The notes under the pieces: model-generated
Database searches by the model: none
What the model was told of the DNA's origin: nothing
What the model saw: only the letters and a program-made list of their open reading frames with translations
Made by a program: the position numbers and the translations under genes
Assembly: GCA_019055375.1 (NCBI GenBank)
Contig: JAHQIW010004264.1
Coordinates: forward strand, 1-64,000
Reading direction: 5' to 3'
Source: Parelaphostrongylus tenuis
Taxonomy: Eukaryota > Nematoda > Chromadorea > Rhabditida > Metastrongylidae
DNA length: 64,000 nt
In this document: one piece after another, positions 1-10,612 of the stretch
Numbering within the stretch: the first letter of the stretch is position 1
Layout of the letters: every line of letters begins with the position of its first letter

Positions 1-59
1 AAGTCTATATATATGCAAAAGTATATTTATATATATATGCAAAAGTATATCGGAGTGCA

Positions 60-145
60 ATCATATATATATGTATATATATGTGTATATATATATATAT
101 ATATAATATATATATAATATATATATATAATATATATATATGGAG
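60..145. repeat. AT dinucleotide microsatellite
   Basis: Nearly uninterrupted TA/AT dinucleotides with a few G or A interruptions. The peptide that can be read through it on the - strand is a tyrosine/isoleucine run caused by the repeat and is not a gene. Confidence 0.9.
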
Positions 146-467
146 ACCATGGCAGAAACGAAAAGTCCTCTTTTCTAAGTCTAGAAAGTTCTAAATTAGT
201 GATACACTTGCTGATTCGGAGATTACCGTCAATTATCGCAAAAGCAAGGTTATTCCGAACGATTAAACGGAGTCGCAAAAACTGCAGCATCTTTCGAGGA
301 ATGATCAAGGCTCGACACGGGGTCCTCATTTTAAGGAACTGCAAACTCTACAACATTTTGTCTAGAAATTGCACTTCATTTTCTTCATTGAAACGGAATT
401 ATAAAGTTGTCGAAGTTTATTAAATCATTCAGATGTATAGCGTGGGATTGAGGGAATGTTTTTTTAG

Positions 468-659
468 AACTTGGTTGTCTTACACCTGACCAACTCGCTG
501 AATATATCAAGAATGCACAGAATACTGCATACAGTCTTGGAATTGATGAAGGTATGTGAGTAGTGATAATTTTAGTGTCTGTAATTCTAAACAAGATGCT
601 TTTCAGCTCGACAATTCTTAAGAGGAAAAGTGCTGCAAATTTTTAGCCGTTCATTATGA
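468..659 (+). CDS. 3' end of an unidentified gene (two last exons)
   Basis: Two exons with good nematode splice signals. Exon 468-551 follows a T-rich TTTTTTTAG acceptor, reads LGCLTPDQLAEYIKNAQNTA then YSLGIDE, and ends at a GTATGTG donor. Exon 607-659 follows TTTTCAG, is phase-compatible (phase 1), reads ARQFLRGKVLQIFSRSL and stops at TGA 657-659. The joined C-terminus is helical and charged. I do not recognise the family. Possible upstream exons are 200-248 (DTLADSEITVNYRKSK, AG before, GT after) and about 288-362 (after CTGCAG), but the gap between them is only 39 bases and the second runs into TAG at 363, so they may be broken or not used. The gene converges on the - strand gene that ends at 1,240. 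Confidence 0.6.
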
Positions 660-1239
660 TAGTAGGGTCATTGTCAGTACGAGAGAAATGAATCTCGTGA
701 TCAACATTCACACTGAAATGTACATCTGAGATGGAAACCCATGATTAAGTAGCTATGTTGATGACTGAACAGCATATGACATGGCTTATCACTGAATATA
801 CTATTTTTACAAGGGATCAACGAACTACAAGTGCTTCAAAGAAGCTGGGAAAACCGTAAAAGATTTGGAGTTTTTTTTTTCCTTCCGGGATACATTACGG
901 CAAGCACATCCAAATATATTCCTGGGCATGAATAAATTTGTAAATTATTTAAAAAATTACTTACGTACATCATGATGGATCGAACACTTTATAAGTATAA
1001 AAAGAAAACCACATCGGACAAAAAAGAGAACGAAGCAAACAGCTTACTATCCGAACAATTTACAGGAATTCTGGGAGCTTCACACTGAACCACTAAAGTC
1101 ATAGTCGATATCATCTAACAGATTGATATTGAAAGGAATAGAAGCTATACGGCGACGTCTTCGCTGGTCTTGAACATCCGACGCGACTTTCAAGGCGTAT
1201 TTCTCGATGATCTACAGTTCAGTAGAGTTACCAAAACAG
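660..1239. other. intergenic, nothing recognised
   Basis: Space between two convergent genes. No open frame of note and no recognised repeat. Confidence 0.5.
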
Positions 1240-4200
1240 TCAGAGAGCATACGGAATAATTCTTAGCGATTTGAATGCCTTGCCAACCTTCTTTTCATCC
1301 AATGGATTCAACTGTGGGTTCTTAATTGGAGTACGCATGGCGACTTTTCTCTTATATGCAGTTTTGGCCTTGTTTTTTTGAGCTTGCCTGGTTTCCTCAG
1401 CAGCTCGACGGGTCAGCCTTCTGTCAGATTTGGACAACTCATCTATAAATTTAACTGTTCGGATGAATAATCACGAGAAAGTAACCTGCTGTACTCACCA
1501 CTGTTTATCAATGCTACACAGTTCAGGATCTCGTATTTAAGCTTGATTTGTCTTTTAAAATCTACGAATGACTCTACGACAGATGCTTGCCTTAAACTAA
1601 AAAAAGAGGTTTGAAAAGGTAAAAAGCTGACCAAGGTCAAATTTTACAAGAAAACATAAGACATACTCTCCTCCGTGTTTAGCAGACTGGTAGTCAGTTC
1701 CTTTATCATAGGAAAGTGGCTTGTATAGTATTTCGTCTTCGTTAATACCACAGTCTTCCATCAATCTACAATTACACAAGATAAAAGTGGAAATCGAATT
1801 TCAATATTTTGTTCTTGTTACAAAACTGAGATGCTTAGCTTTCGCTTCGAGTGTTTTCTTAGGAGCACCGCTTGACTTTTAATATGCTCGATAATCACTT
1901 TTGAGCCATGCATGTGGTTTATTACAGGGCAACTTTTAAGCCCGTTACACGTGTTTCGGCCTTGACAGCCTCGTCAATCGATTAATACCTTTCGTCTTCA
2001 GCTAGTTCTCTTGAAGGAACTCAACCCTCACAGTCTATGTGATACTTTCACTTGAAAATGTAAAATGTCTCTCGTCGCCAACTTTCTATAGGGATTGAAT
2101 TCTTCCGAGAGGATTGGCTAGAAATGAAGGGTTTTGCCGGACCGGACTGACGAGACTGAAACACGTGTAACTGGCTCTACAAGGTGCCCTATAACATACC
2201 ACATGCATGGCTCAAAATGTTTCTGCACAGAAAATTTTGGTAATGGAGACTTATTCAAAAGGTTACAATACTACCATGGAAACTATAATCTATGCTGCAA
2301 ATGAAGACCTGAGTGCAGCTGACCGCTGTTCGCGCGCGACTATCGTTATTTAATTAAGGCTTTTCCATTTTGAATGAGAATACTTTGAAGGATCCGTGTT
2401 AGTTTGATGCTCCGTGATTTTTTTTTATGTACACTCTCATGTCTTTGGTGCAAGTGGAACTCATATTGCATATAAAACTCGAATATGAAGCGCAGTCTTC
2501 ACTTCACTCTTATAGCGCCCTTCGAAGACCTTTCCGAAATCAAAGCACGGTTCAAAACTATCGAGACTTAAGCTACCTAACAAGTATTAAAGGTATAGCG
2601 ATTAGTTAAGCACTGACACGAGCCATGGAAAAACGCGCGAAGTGCGGAAAGTAACTTTCTCTACACTGACACAACACAAAAAGAAACCCTTTCCAGAAAT
2701 CAAATGCAGATTCGAAATCGCCATTTTTCAAGCTATTGGATAATCAGTGGGAGTTTAGTAGAAAATCTGCGTCCAGCGAAAAAGGCCTCTATAAAACGCA
2801 TGATATATATCACATTCAAATTGACGATACAAATACGAATAACAAAGTAGACGTTTTAAATACTCACTTTTTGCACATATTTCTTGTAGCTCGAGTCTCG
2901 TCAATCAGTAGTTTTGCTCCAGCGACAGCGGCATCGTCGTAATTCAGTTCTGTTCTCCCATTTGCATCGAAAGCTGCTGGATTGCGCAGTTGATGACGTA
3001 CTTCCTCCCTTCTTTTCACATACTCTTTTTCTGTTTCCACCTAAGCTTTTCATTCAAATTAGTGCTACAAACGGGAGGTAAGGTGACGCAGTGGTTGATG
3101 AGGTGTATCAAGAAACAAGGTGATACGCAAAAGCACTCGTTCAACCCTCTCCTCCTGACACTTTCTTGCAGTTGATCATTGAACGACGTCAGAAGGAGCA
3201 AATTAACTCGGATATCTCTTGGATTGCAGAGAGAATCGCCCCTACCAATATTCTACAAGATTCTCAGCGAAAAGTAAATTCTCAAACAACATGCGAAATT
3301 TCTTAGAACCTTCATAACAGTGAATATGAGGAAACAAATGAAAAACAAAAAGTGTTAGGAATCGCACAGTAAGTTGTGCTAAAAGGTGGTGTAAAGTGAA
3401 AAGAGAAGAGTCTGTGGGCGAAAGACTAGTGGTGCTGAGCGTGGGTTAACGCGGGGATCATCCCTCCCAGCACTCTACGGCAACTGATAATGAACGCCGC
3501 ACGAAACACCTCCGAATGGCTATCCTAGAAATTGCAAGGATACGTTCTCGGCCGCTATTCTACAACTTTCGTGAGCAAGCTGAAATCCTCTAACAAGCAG
3601 AAAATTTAGTTGGAGGCCAAAAGTGCTGCGATTAGCACACTGAAAGAAAAAAGATAATTACTGGCTCAAGTAGTAAAAGTGAAAGTGTAATAAAGGAAAA
3701 AAATCGGTAATACACACAGGGTGGAGTGAAGGAGTCGTATGAAAGGATAAACCTTACCTCACTATCATCAAAACCACGTAGCTCTACAGCGGACAACTGG
3801 TCCATATTCTCAGGAAGGATAACTGCTTGTAACTCATCAAGCTGAAAAAGATAAGTAACCGCTCAGCATCTAAGGAAAGCCAATTCAAAAATGTATTCTG
3901 TAGAACAAATGACAGCAGAACTTTCTAAGAAGTTGTGACCAATGAGACAAACCTTCCTGGCGAGAGCAGCTAGAGAAAATGGACGATCGATCGATAAGAA
4001 GGAAGTCGGACTATCATTTGATCTACGCTGCTCAACAAATAGAAATGTTTCGATAACAAATAAAAACACCGACTTTTTATTAATTTCGGTATTGATAGTC
4101 AATACACCTTAGAATTCTATAGATTAGAAGTATCTGTACTGAATAGTAGTAATTAATAGTAGTTTTGGTAATTTTTAGCAATTTTATCAATTCAGTACCT

Positions 4201-4910
4201 TTTTTTCAATTTTCACTTATTCGCATTTTTAGAAAAGTAAAAATAAAGCCTTAAAAAATACTTCATTTCCGAAAGCGCGCACGCTTGTCCGTCGTTTTGT
4301 TTGCAAGGATTGAACCGCTCCTGTCATTTATGGATTGCTAGGGTATGTAAATCTTGAAGAATTATTTTGCTTAGCCCAAGGGAGGTTCGGTGATGATAGC
4401 AGTATCAAAAGTTCGATGGCTGACGTTTCGGAAAATTTGCCTTCCTGGATCGAGCCTGGATTGATGTTGTATTGGAATATCTCTGTGAATCAGTGAACTA
4501 TCGATGCCATTATATATTGCTAAAGTCAGCTTGAAAGATCTTCTTTTCTTGCTCTTCTTCTTGAGGTTTTGTTCCTTTGATCTGACCTAGGCGGTATGTA
4601 AAGGCATCGACGATCCACTGAATCATTCGAATAGTCTAATATAACGCGCATCCAGGCTCTGAAGCAGCCGAATTGTTGGCCATCAAACTGCTGCTATTAC
4701 TATTACTTCCAAACCTCTCGTCGGCTAAGCGAAATAATAATTATTACGAATATGATAAAAAAAAGAAAAGACATGATTTAGGAAGGAAAGGATGAAAGAG
4801 AAAGAAAACAATGAGAAGAAGAGATTTACCTTCGGCGAGACTTCATACTCGATATTTTCACTGAATCGTCGTTTACGGCCGTTACGTCTGCTGTTCTTGT
4901 GCTTAGTCAT
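1240..4910 (-). CDS. unidentified seven-exon protein gene
   Basis: Exons on the - strand: 4910-4830, 4027-3953, 3841-3758, 3040-2868, 1765-1667, 1590-1499 and 1442-1240 (TGA). All donors are GT and all acceptors AG (CAG, TTTCAG, CTTAG, TTGTAG, TTTAAG, TTATAG), and every junction keeps the reading phase, which is strong evidence for a real gene. The product is 268 aa from ATG 4910: a basic N-terminus (MTKHKNSRRNGRKRRF), an acidic middle (DELQAVILPENMDQL), then VKRREEVRHQLRNPAAFDAN, ATRNMCKKLMEDCGINEDEI, ESFVDFKRQIKLKYEILNCV and a lysine/arginine-rich C-terminus ending SLRIIPYAL. Its basic ends suggest a nuclear or nucleic-acid-associated protein (inference). No signal peptide or membrane segment is seen. 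I cannot name the family. The longest intron holds an inverted-repeat element (1,897-2,219), and another intron holds + strand exons. Confidence 0.75.
1897..2219. mobile_element. TIR element H1 with hammerhead-like ends
   Basis: About 320 bp bounded by inverted repeats: TTTGAGCCATGCATGTGG at the left matches CCACATGCATGGCTCAAAA at the right, and similarity continues inward for about 70 bp. Read outward, each end carries GACGAG, a short spacer, GAAACACGTGTA: on the - strand at 1,977-1,946 and on the + strand at 2,147-2,169 (CTGACGA then GACT then GAAAC). This resembles the hammerhead core. It lies inside an intron of the - strand gene. No coding capacity. Confidence 0.6.
2220..2867. other. intron sequence, nothing recognised
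   Basis: Part of the 1,766-2,867 intron of the - strand gene. Short open frames here lack coding character. Confidence 0.5.
3172..3657 (+). CDS. nested + strand exons of an unidentified gene
   Basis: Exon 3172-3273 follows TTTCTTGCAG, encodes LIIERRQKEQINSDISWIAE and then RIAPTNILQDSQRK, and ends at a GTAAAT donor. A phase-matched last exon at 3610-3657 follows AAATTTAG, reads LEAKSAAISTLKEKR and ends at TAA. The peptide is charged and helix-prone. Both exons sit, on the opposite strand, inside the 3,041-3,757 intron of the - strand gene, which makes this a nested gene or an exon fragment carried in. No upstream exon was found with confidence. A SINE-like piece lies in the intron. The family is not recognised. 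Confidence 0.4.
3425..3585 (+). mobile_element. tRNA-derived SINE fragment
   Basis: The body matches the SINE family also seen at 33.0, 35.5 and 50.0 kb, for example the shared layout GGCTATCCTAGAAATTGCAA, then a TATTCTACAAC block, then TTTCGTGAG. Diverged, with no intact tRNA head. Confidence 0.4.
4364..4735. mobile_element. TIR element H2 with hammerhead-like ends
   Basis: The left end (TTGCTTAGCCCAAGGGAGGT) is repeated inverted at the right end (ACCTCTCGTCGGCTAAGCG). On the - strand of the left end, 4,456-4,418, GGCT and AGCC can pair as a stem I, GGAA and TTCC form a hairpin, and GAAACGTC follows. The CUGAUGA box is degraded to CGATCCA. The right end (from 4,655) keeps GGCTCTGA and a GCC/GGC hairpin but has lost GAAAC. 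Confidence 0.5.
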
Positions 4911-5044
4911 TACCACTGGAATACTGTTGATAATGATGAAGAAGAAGACGACAAAAAAGAGAGGAGAATGAAAAGGATGAAGAAGATGATCCACTAAACT
5001 CTGAACAGGAGGGGGTGAGGGCCCGCCGCCGGATCCTCACCCGT

Positions 5045-5200
5045 CTGTAAGGCGTCTGGAACTCGTGGCGCCCTGAGATTTGAATTTCTGCGAATGGCGC
5101 CGTCCCGTGCGGACAACTCGTCCGCCTGCCGCAACCTCGGTCGTGGTTTTTTCTTTAATTTGCTTATTTCAATGGTGATGTAAGGAGGCTTTGTAAACAA
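5045..5200 (-). CDS. possible extra 5' exon of the - strand gene
   Basis: A GC-rich open stretch on the - strand beginning with ATG at 5,200 reads KKKPRPRLRQADELSARDGA and on to PRVPDALQT, ending in a GTGAGG donor near 5,045. The phase fits an AG (TATTCCAG) just before the ATG at 4,910, so this would extend the 1,240-4,910 protein by about 55 residues. The alternative is that it is 5' leader or a GC-rich promoter. The GC content is far above that of its surroundings. Confidence 0.35.
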
Positions 5201-5394
5201 TTTAGTTGTAATTCTTGAGCAAAAAGCCGAAAAAAACTAAATATAAAATGCAAAATTTTAATTAGAAAAAATGAAATATAAATCGACTAATAAAAAAAGA
5301 GTAAAAGAAACTCTTCAATTGGCAATAATTCTTTTTATTTCATCGCGTTTAAGCGACGGTATGATGTTGCAAATATACTCAATCATGTTGAATA

Positions 5395-5975
5395 ATTGCA
5401 AAACTCTGACTTTAGCCGGGAATCGAACCCGCATTCGACCCTTTCGTGGGCGCCTGCTTACCAGTTGCCCTACCGACGCCGTTTTGTGACACGACTTTTT
5501 TCCTGCAGTTGGTTGAATCACGTGTCCTCGAAAAGAGTGAAATACGGGTACAACCCCCGTCTGACGTCAAAGTTTTGCACCATCACTCGACATTACTGGG
5601 TGTCTTTACTAAACTCTCAAACTACGCTAAAAGCTAAACTAAACAAACTGAAAAGGAATAATCTTTTTTTTTCAGCAATTTACGTTTCATAAAGTCTGTA
5701 AAATAGTTAGAATTTAAATCATGAAGTCTGGATCTAAATTTGCAAAACTCTGACTTTAGCCCGGAATCGAACCCGCATTCCACCCTTTCGTGGACGCATG
5801 CTTACCAATTGCGCTACTGACGCCCTTTTGGTTAAAATACGTCTCCCGAAAAGAGTGAAATAGGGGGTCCGACTTCCGTCTGACGTCTACGTAGATAACT
5901 AAAGTAAACAAACTGAGAAGAGATAATCTTTTTGTACCAATTTACATTTCATAAAGTCTGTAGAAGTGTGTGAAC
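5395..5975 (-). repeat. tandem pair of tRNA-like repeat units
   Basis: Two direct copies, about 5,395-5,705 and 5,740-5,975. Each begins on the + strand with ACTCTGACTTTAGC and a - strand tRNA-like unit with a perfect or near-perfect B box (GGTTCGATTCC) and an A-box-like GGCAACTGGTAAGCA. Each is followed by the same tail (CGAAAAGAGTGAAATA, CTGACGTC, CATAAAGTCTGTA). The acceptor-stem ends do not pair, so neither is a working tRNA gene. Confidence 0.65.
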
Positions 5976-6044
5976 GTGGAATGTATATGTGCTGCAAATA
6001 CGAGGAATTCAAGCTAGTGTTGAGTGATATTCAAGCTTTGTACC

Positions 6045-6255
6045 TTAGGCAGGAATCAAACTCGCATCACACCGTTGCAGGGGGATCGTGTTTACCATAT
6101 GCACTACCGAGGCACAGGTTCTGCGGTAAGAGATATTGATTTGTTCGCAGGAGAGCTGCTTAGCTGAACAAGTGCCTCGGCGATGCCGTTGGTTAGCAAG
6201 CGCCACCTGAAAGGGTTGCGATGCGGGTTCGATTCCTGCCTGAGGTACAGAGTTT
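6045..6255. repeat. inverted pair of tRNA-like units
   Basis: A - strand unit (6,045-6,115) and a + strand unit (6,167-6,250) are inverted copies: CTTAGGCAGGAATCAAACTC against GGTTCGATTCCTGCCTGAGG. The + unit has a clean B box (GGTTCGATTCC) and TTGGTTAGCAAGC as a weak A box. Likely derived from the same tRNA-like family as the tandem pair next door. Confidence 0.55.
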
Positions 6256-6259
6256 GATT

Positions 6260-7110
6260 ACCACTCAACATTATCGATTTTACTCTTTGTAAAGTCTTTA
6301 GAGTCTTGCTATGAACAACTGGTAGTGGAAAGTTTCTGTTTATGATGAGAATAATTCAGAATAAAAGTCGCAAAAAACGTCTCAGTATCCGGCCTTTGTG
6401 GAGCGTTGTGATTTCATCGATTTTTGGAGTATTCATTTATTGATTTCTTCAAATACGACATTATGAGAGCACGCTAAGGCTTAGATTTAGACTTAGGTAA
6501 TTGATGGCACCACACCTGTCCGCTAATGTCCAAATTCCCCATGAATAGGATAATTGGAATTCGGAGCGCTTTCAATGTTGTTCCATGTGATACGTTAGCC
6601 GGTTGAGTTCCACGGGCTCACGATTGGCGTATCCGCCAGTGTGGGTCCACGGAAGTCCCCAGCTAAGAGAGTTACCAAGTCCTTGGCTTTCTAACAATAT
6701 TACTTACTTGGACATTCGGATATACTTGCTAGACAGAAAGGTAAGTCTGAAAACAAATCCTATTTGATCGATAGTAGCTATGTTTTTTTTTACTAGTTCT
6801 CCGTTCCAAAAGCCTCTAGAAGTGGTCAGGTCAGAGTCCCGCTCATTACATGCAGATTTTTCGCTTCTCTGAGATTTTCCCGTTCCACATATGTCCCTTT
6901 ATGTCTTACTAGACCGTGGATCCACGGCCTCTGTGTCTTTGACCTTCAACGTGCTGCGTCTAGTAGTGGCGTTCAATCCGGGCGTGCTGTGTCTACCAGT
7001 GGTAGGTGCCATTAGACGCCATTGTTAGGCACAGAGACCGTGGGTCCATGGTGCCGAATGGGTCAACTCGGCCCCCACTTATCAGGGTTACCTTATCACC
7101 TATCTGTTAA
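6260..7110. other. no gene; small inverted repeat
   Basis: No coding signal. An imperfect inverted repeat pairs about 6,911-6,945 (GACCGTGGATCCACGGCC) with about 7,028-7,060 (GAGACCGTGGGTCCATGG). Confidence 0.4.
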
Positions 7111-7329
7111 GTCTTGATGTCCCTGAGGCAGGCGTGCGATTTTTCCCTTGTTGTTCATGGAAATTATCAATGTCCAGGCACATCCCACCCCACCCCGCCC
7201 CAACTCCCATGGGAGAGTTTCCAGAGAAGTGTAGGTGGAAGAAAAAAAACTCCGAAGACGATTTTATAGGTGGCAACTGTGTAATAGACGGGTTACTCGC
7301 CAAATCCCCCTATTATTTTATTTATTTAT

Positions 7330-7612
7330 TTGAACGACCTGTCATCGCAATTTTTTTTATTGTGCGGATCCCAGCACTTCTAGCATTTGATGCGTTTTTC
7401 GTGTTCCTAAGATGACGTAGAAAAATGTTCGAGCATGTCTCCTTGGAATCTCGAGGATAGCCTGGCCGTGGCGTTCCCATGGTGCAATCGTTGTTGACTG
7501 CTTGAGAGGGTCGTGGGGGGAAGGGGGGGGGGGGGGAAGAAATTGGAGCCCAGCTCCACGCGCACCGCGACGAGCATCACAAACACTCGGCCACAGCGCC
7601 TCCAAATGTTGC
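7330..7612 (-). mobile_element. tRNA-derived SINE copy
   Basis: Reads on the - strand: a tRNA-like head with A-box-like TGTGGCCGAGTG near the right edge, then a body shared with copies at 33.0 and 50.0 kb, and a 3' end with GTGCTGGGATCCGCACAATA. It contains a run of about 20 G interrupted once (7,515-7,536). Confidence 0.6.
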
Positions 7613-7799
7613 TATAGCAGGAGAATCTACTTTGGTTGACCAGTTAGCAGCTGACTAATTCCGGTTGAAAAGTACCCATGTAGGAAGAGGATGGGTCTTT
7701 CTATGTTTCCATAAATCAAATGATTCATTCATTACACAGCTTTTTAGCAGTGGTATGATTCCACAGATATAACAGTATTGATTGATATGCAGAAAACTC

Positions 7800-7885
7800 G
7801 ATATCAGCTGGAACTTGAATCCGAGCGTTATCCATATTGATAGCGCGTACTACCACTACACCACGCCTGCCACCGCTCTAGTATC
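7800..7885 (-). repeat. tRNA-like element
   Basis: The - strand has TGGTGTAGTGGTAGTACGC (A box) and GGATTCAAGTTCC (B-box variant) about 35 bases apart. The ends do not form an acceptor stem. The same type is seen at 25.36 kb. Confidence 0.5.
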
Positions 7886-7974
7886 ATCCGATGTGGATGG
7901 GATGCGACTTCAACTTCCGCTCCCAATCGTGATGCTTTGCAAGCCTCAAAGTGCTCAGAGATTCTTCTAGAGGC

Positions 7975-10360
7975 CTATATCACCTGTATCACCTGTCGTC
8001 CCGTTGATCGTCGAGTGACTCAAGCGGGTACCAGCAACTCTTCCATTTTTCCCTATCGCGTGCAAGAGTGGCCCAGTGGGTCCTCCTCGCTCTAGGGATT
8101 CGCTGAGCATCATATCTTTCTTCTATCGCTTTCGTGAAGGAATCGGACCAACGGGTCAGTGGTCTTCCTTTGGAGCGCTTGACGTCCTGAGGAATCCAGT
8201 CGGTAACAGCTCTCGTCCATCGGTTGTCGTTGAAGCGAATCACGTGTCCGGTCCACCTTATTTTCGATATCCTGGCGTGTAGAACGGCGTCTCTGATTTT
8301 CGATCGTTGACGTAGGTCGAAACTTCGGATCCTTTCATGCATTTGCGAGATACGGGATACTCCTAGCATCGACCTTTCGACTGCGCGTTCGATAACGGCA
8401 AGTGATCTTTCATCGTGCTTACGTAGCGACCAGGTTTCTGCTGCATACGTCAGGGTAGGGATAATTGTCGAGTTGAAAAGATGGGCACGGAGTCGGATGT
8501 TCTTTGTCCTTTTCACTACATCTTCAATGTTCTTAAACGTTCCTCAAGCCACTCGTCTCCTCCTGCTTAACTCTGGAGCTAGGTCGTTCATCATGTTGAT
8601 TTCACGACCTAGATAGACGTAGCTGGAGCATTCGGAGATTGTCGTTCCATTGAGCGTGAAGGTGGCATTAAAAACCCATCCGTTCCTCATGTACATTGTT
8701 TTCGTTAGATTCAGTTGAAGACCAATCTTTCCACAGGCGTTATCGAAATCGGTCAACATTCGTTCCACTTGGCTGATGTTTGATGTTATGAGAACGATGT
8801 CGTCAGCAAAGCGAAGATGGTTTAATTGTCGACCATCAATTTTCACTCCCATTTCGTCCCATTCTAATGGTCGAATGACGTTTTGTAGGGTGGCAGTGAC
8901 TAGTTTTGGCGAAATTGTATCGCCTTGTCGAACCCCTCTTCTTACGTCAATGGTGATATTGTTGTAGAATAAAGAAATTTTGATCGTGAAATCTTTATAA
9001 AGCTCACGAAGGATCATTATGTACCGAGTAGGGACGCCCTGGTTATCCAGAGCCTCTATAACCTCTTCTGTTTCCACTGAATTAAAGGCTTTCTTCAGAT
9101 CGATGAAAGTGAGACAGAGTGGTTGTTTGTACTGTCGTGAAACTTCGATGAGTCTTGTAATCGTGTGGATGTGGTCCATGGTACTAAATCCTTTTCGGAA
9201 CCCTGCTTGTTCGCATGGCTGTCCTTCGTCCACTGTTCTGTCAATCCTGTTTACTATGATTCGAGTAAAGAGTTTATAGATAACCGACAACAAGCAGATT
9301 AGGCGATAATTGTCTATGTCGTGAAGGTCTCCCTTTTTGAACAACAATACGGTCTTGCTGGTTTTTCATTGAATAGGGACCTTGCATTCTGACAGGTAGC
9401 GAGTGAAGAGCCGAGCCAGGGTGTTGATGAGAACTGGCGGCAGATTCTTCAGATGTTCTGGTCTAATCCTGTCTGAACCGGGTGTTGTTCTGTTCTTCAC
9501 CGACGATATAGCATTTCGGATTTCGGAAGCGAGGACCGGTGGGATGACATATTCGCCCTCTTTCAGTATATATGACCGTAAGAGGACATGGCTAGCGAAG
9601 AGATCCGAGTATTATTGGTAGATGATTTTCTCCATAGCCCTTCTCGAAGCTGTAAGTGTCCCGTCAGGGTATCGGAGTGCAATCATCTTGGTCTTATAGT
9701 TGGCGAAGCCTCGCTGGGCTTTGCGAATGCTCTTCCCAGCTTCTGCAGATTCTGCCATAACTGCTGCTCTTCTCTCTTTAAGGTCTTCTTTTATCGCTTC
9801 TCTGCAGCGTTTCGCAAGTTCGGACGTTAAGATTCGGTTGCCTGTAGCTAGTGCGATTCCACGTTGACGTATCAGCTCGAGTGTCTGCGGAGACAAGCGT
9901 CTCTTCGTGACCTTAGGACTCTCGGCTTTTATAGCGCTAACGCGAAGACATTCAACGAGTCGATCGTATTCTTCGTTGATGTTGTCGACAACGGTATCTT
10001 CTCAAGAGCCGGCTAATGATTTGAATACATTCCAGTTTATGGTAGTTCTGGGACTTCGCTGTTTGAATTTAGCGGCTTTCTCTCCTCTCCTCGAAAATCG
10101 GAATGTTGCGCGAAGGAGGCGATGGTCTGATCCTGTGTAGAACTTAGGAACAACAGCGACGTTGGTCAGGCAAAACCTTCGATTTACTATGATGTGATCT
10201 ATTTCGTTATGGTACTCTCCATTGGGAGACTCCCACGTCCATCGCTGAGAAAGAGGCTTTTGGAATTGCGAGCTACCATGGATGGTTTGGGTCGTCATGA
10301 TAAACTCAGATAACCTCTCACCCTGTTCATTCCCTTCTAGTCCGTGGTCCCTATGTGACG
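7975..10360 (-). mobile_element. 5'-truncated RTE-clade retrotransposon
   Basis: A non-LTR element on the - strand. From its 5' side: the C-terminal part of an APE-type endonuclease (RWTWESPNGEYHNEIDHIIV and SDHRLL, 10,298-10,002), a linker (9,896-9,612), a reverse transcriptase (FKKGD, LCLTFIDLKKAFNSV, GVRQGD, the FADD active site near 8,800), and the RTE C-terminal domain (TYAAETWSLRKHDERSLAVI) ending at 7,989. All parts lie in one frame, interrupted by stop codons at 10,002-10,004, 9,612-9,614, 9,366-9,368 and 8,544-8,546. The endonuclease N-terminus and 5' UTR are missing, which is the usual 5' truncation. Pieces of related copies occur at 39.6 and 43.1 kb. Confidence 0.92.
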
Positions 10361-10375
10361 TTCTTCAGACGTTCT

Positions 10376-10414
10376 TCTAGGTCCAATTTTTGCGCAAAAA
10401 AAATTGGACCTAGA
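10376..10414. repeat. perfect 16-bp hairpin
   Basis: TCTAGGTCCAATTTTT (10,376-10,391) and its exact reverse complement (10,399-10,414) flank a 7-base GCGCAAA loop, just outside the truncated 5' end of the RTE copy. Confidence 0.85.
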
Positions 10415-10612
10415 GGTCTATATAAAGAGCGCTCAATATAGTCTTTTGGTGTGGTCCTACAACGACACAAGTGGGAGCAAAAATTAACTCCGCCTTGTAT
10501 TTGAATCGAACCCGGGTGTCTCTGCTCGTATCTACCTGTCAGTTCTTGTTTGCCTGCATGATTTTGTTTGTGTATTTTTTCATTTATACTGATTTGTTTC
10601 TCAATAAAACCA

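Noticed and set aside
27..344. 105-codon - strand open frame
   Set aside because: More than a third of it is the AT microsatellite translated as Ile/Tyr; no splice or start context supports it.
5395..6255. Functional tRNA genes
   Set aside because: A and B boxes are present but acceptor stems do not pair, anticodon arms are poor, and the units are repeated with their flanks, so they are tRNA-derived repeats.
7357..7605. Open frames of 80-90 codons in SINE copies (also 18.3-18.7, 32.98-33.18 and 50.0-50.2 kb)
   Set aside because: They recur only because the SINE is repeated; stops differ between copies and there is no start context.
8076..9279. + strand open frames across the RTE element
   Set aside because: Shadows of the - strand reverse transcriptase and C-terminal domain.
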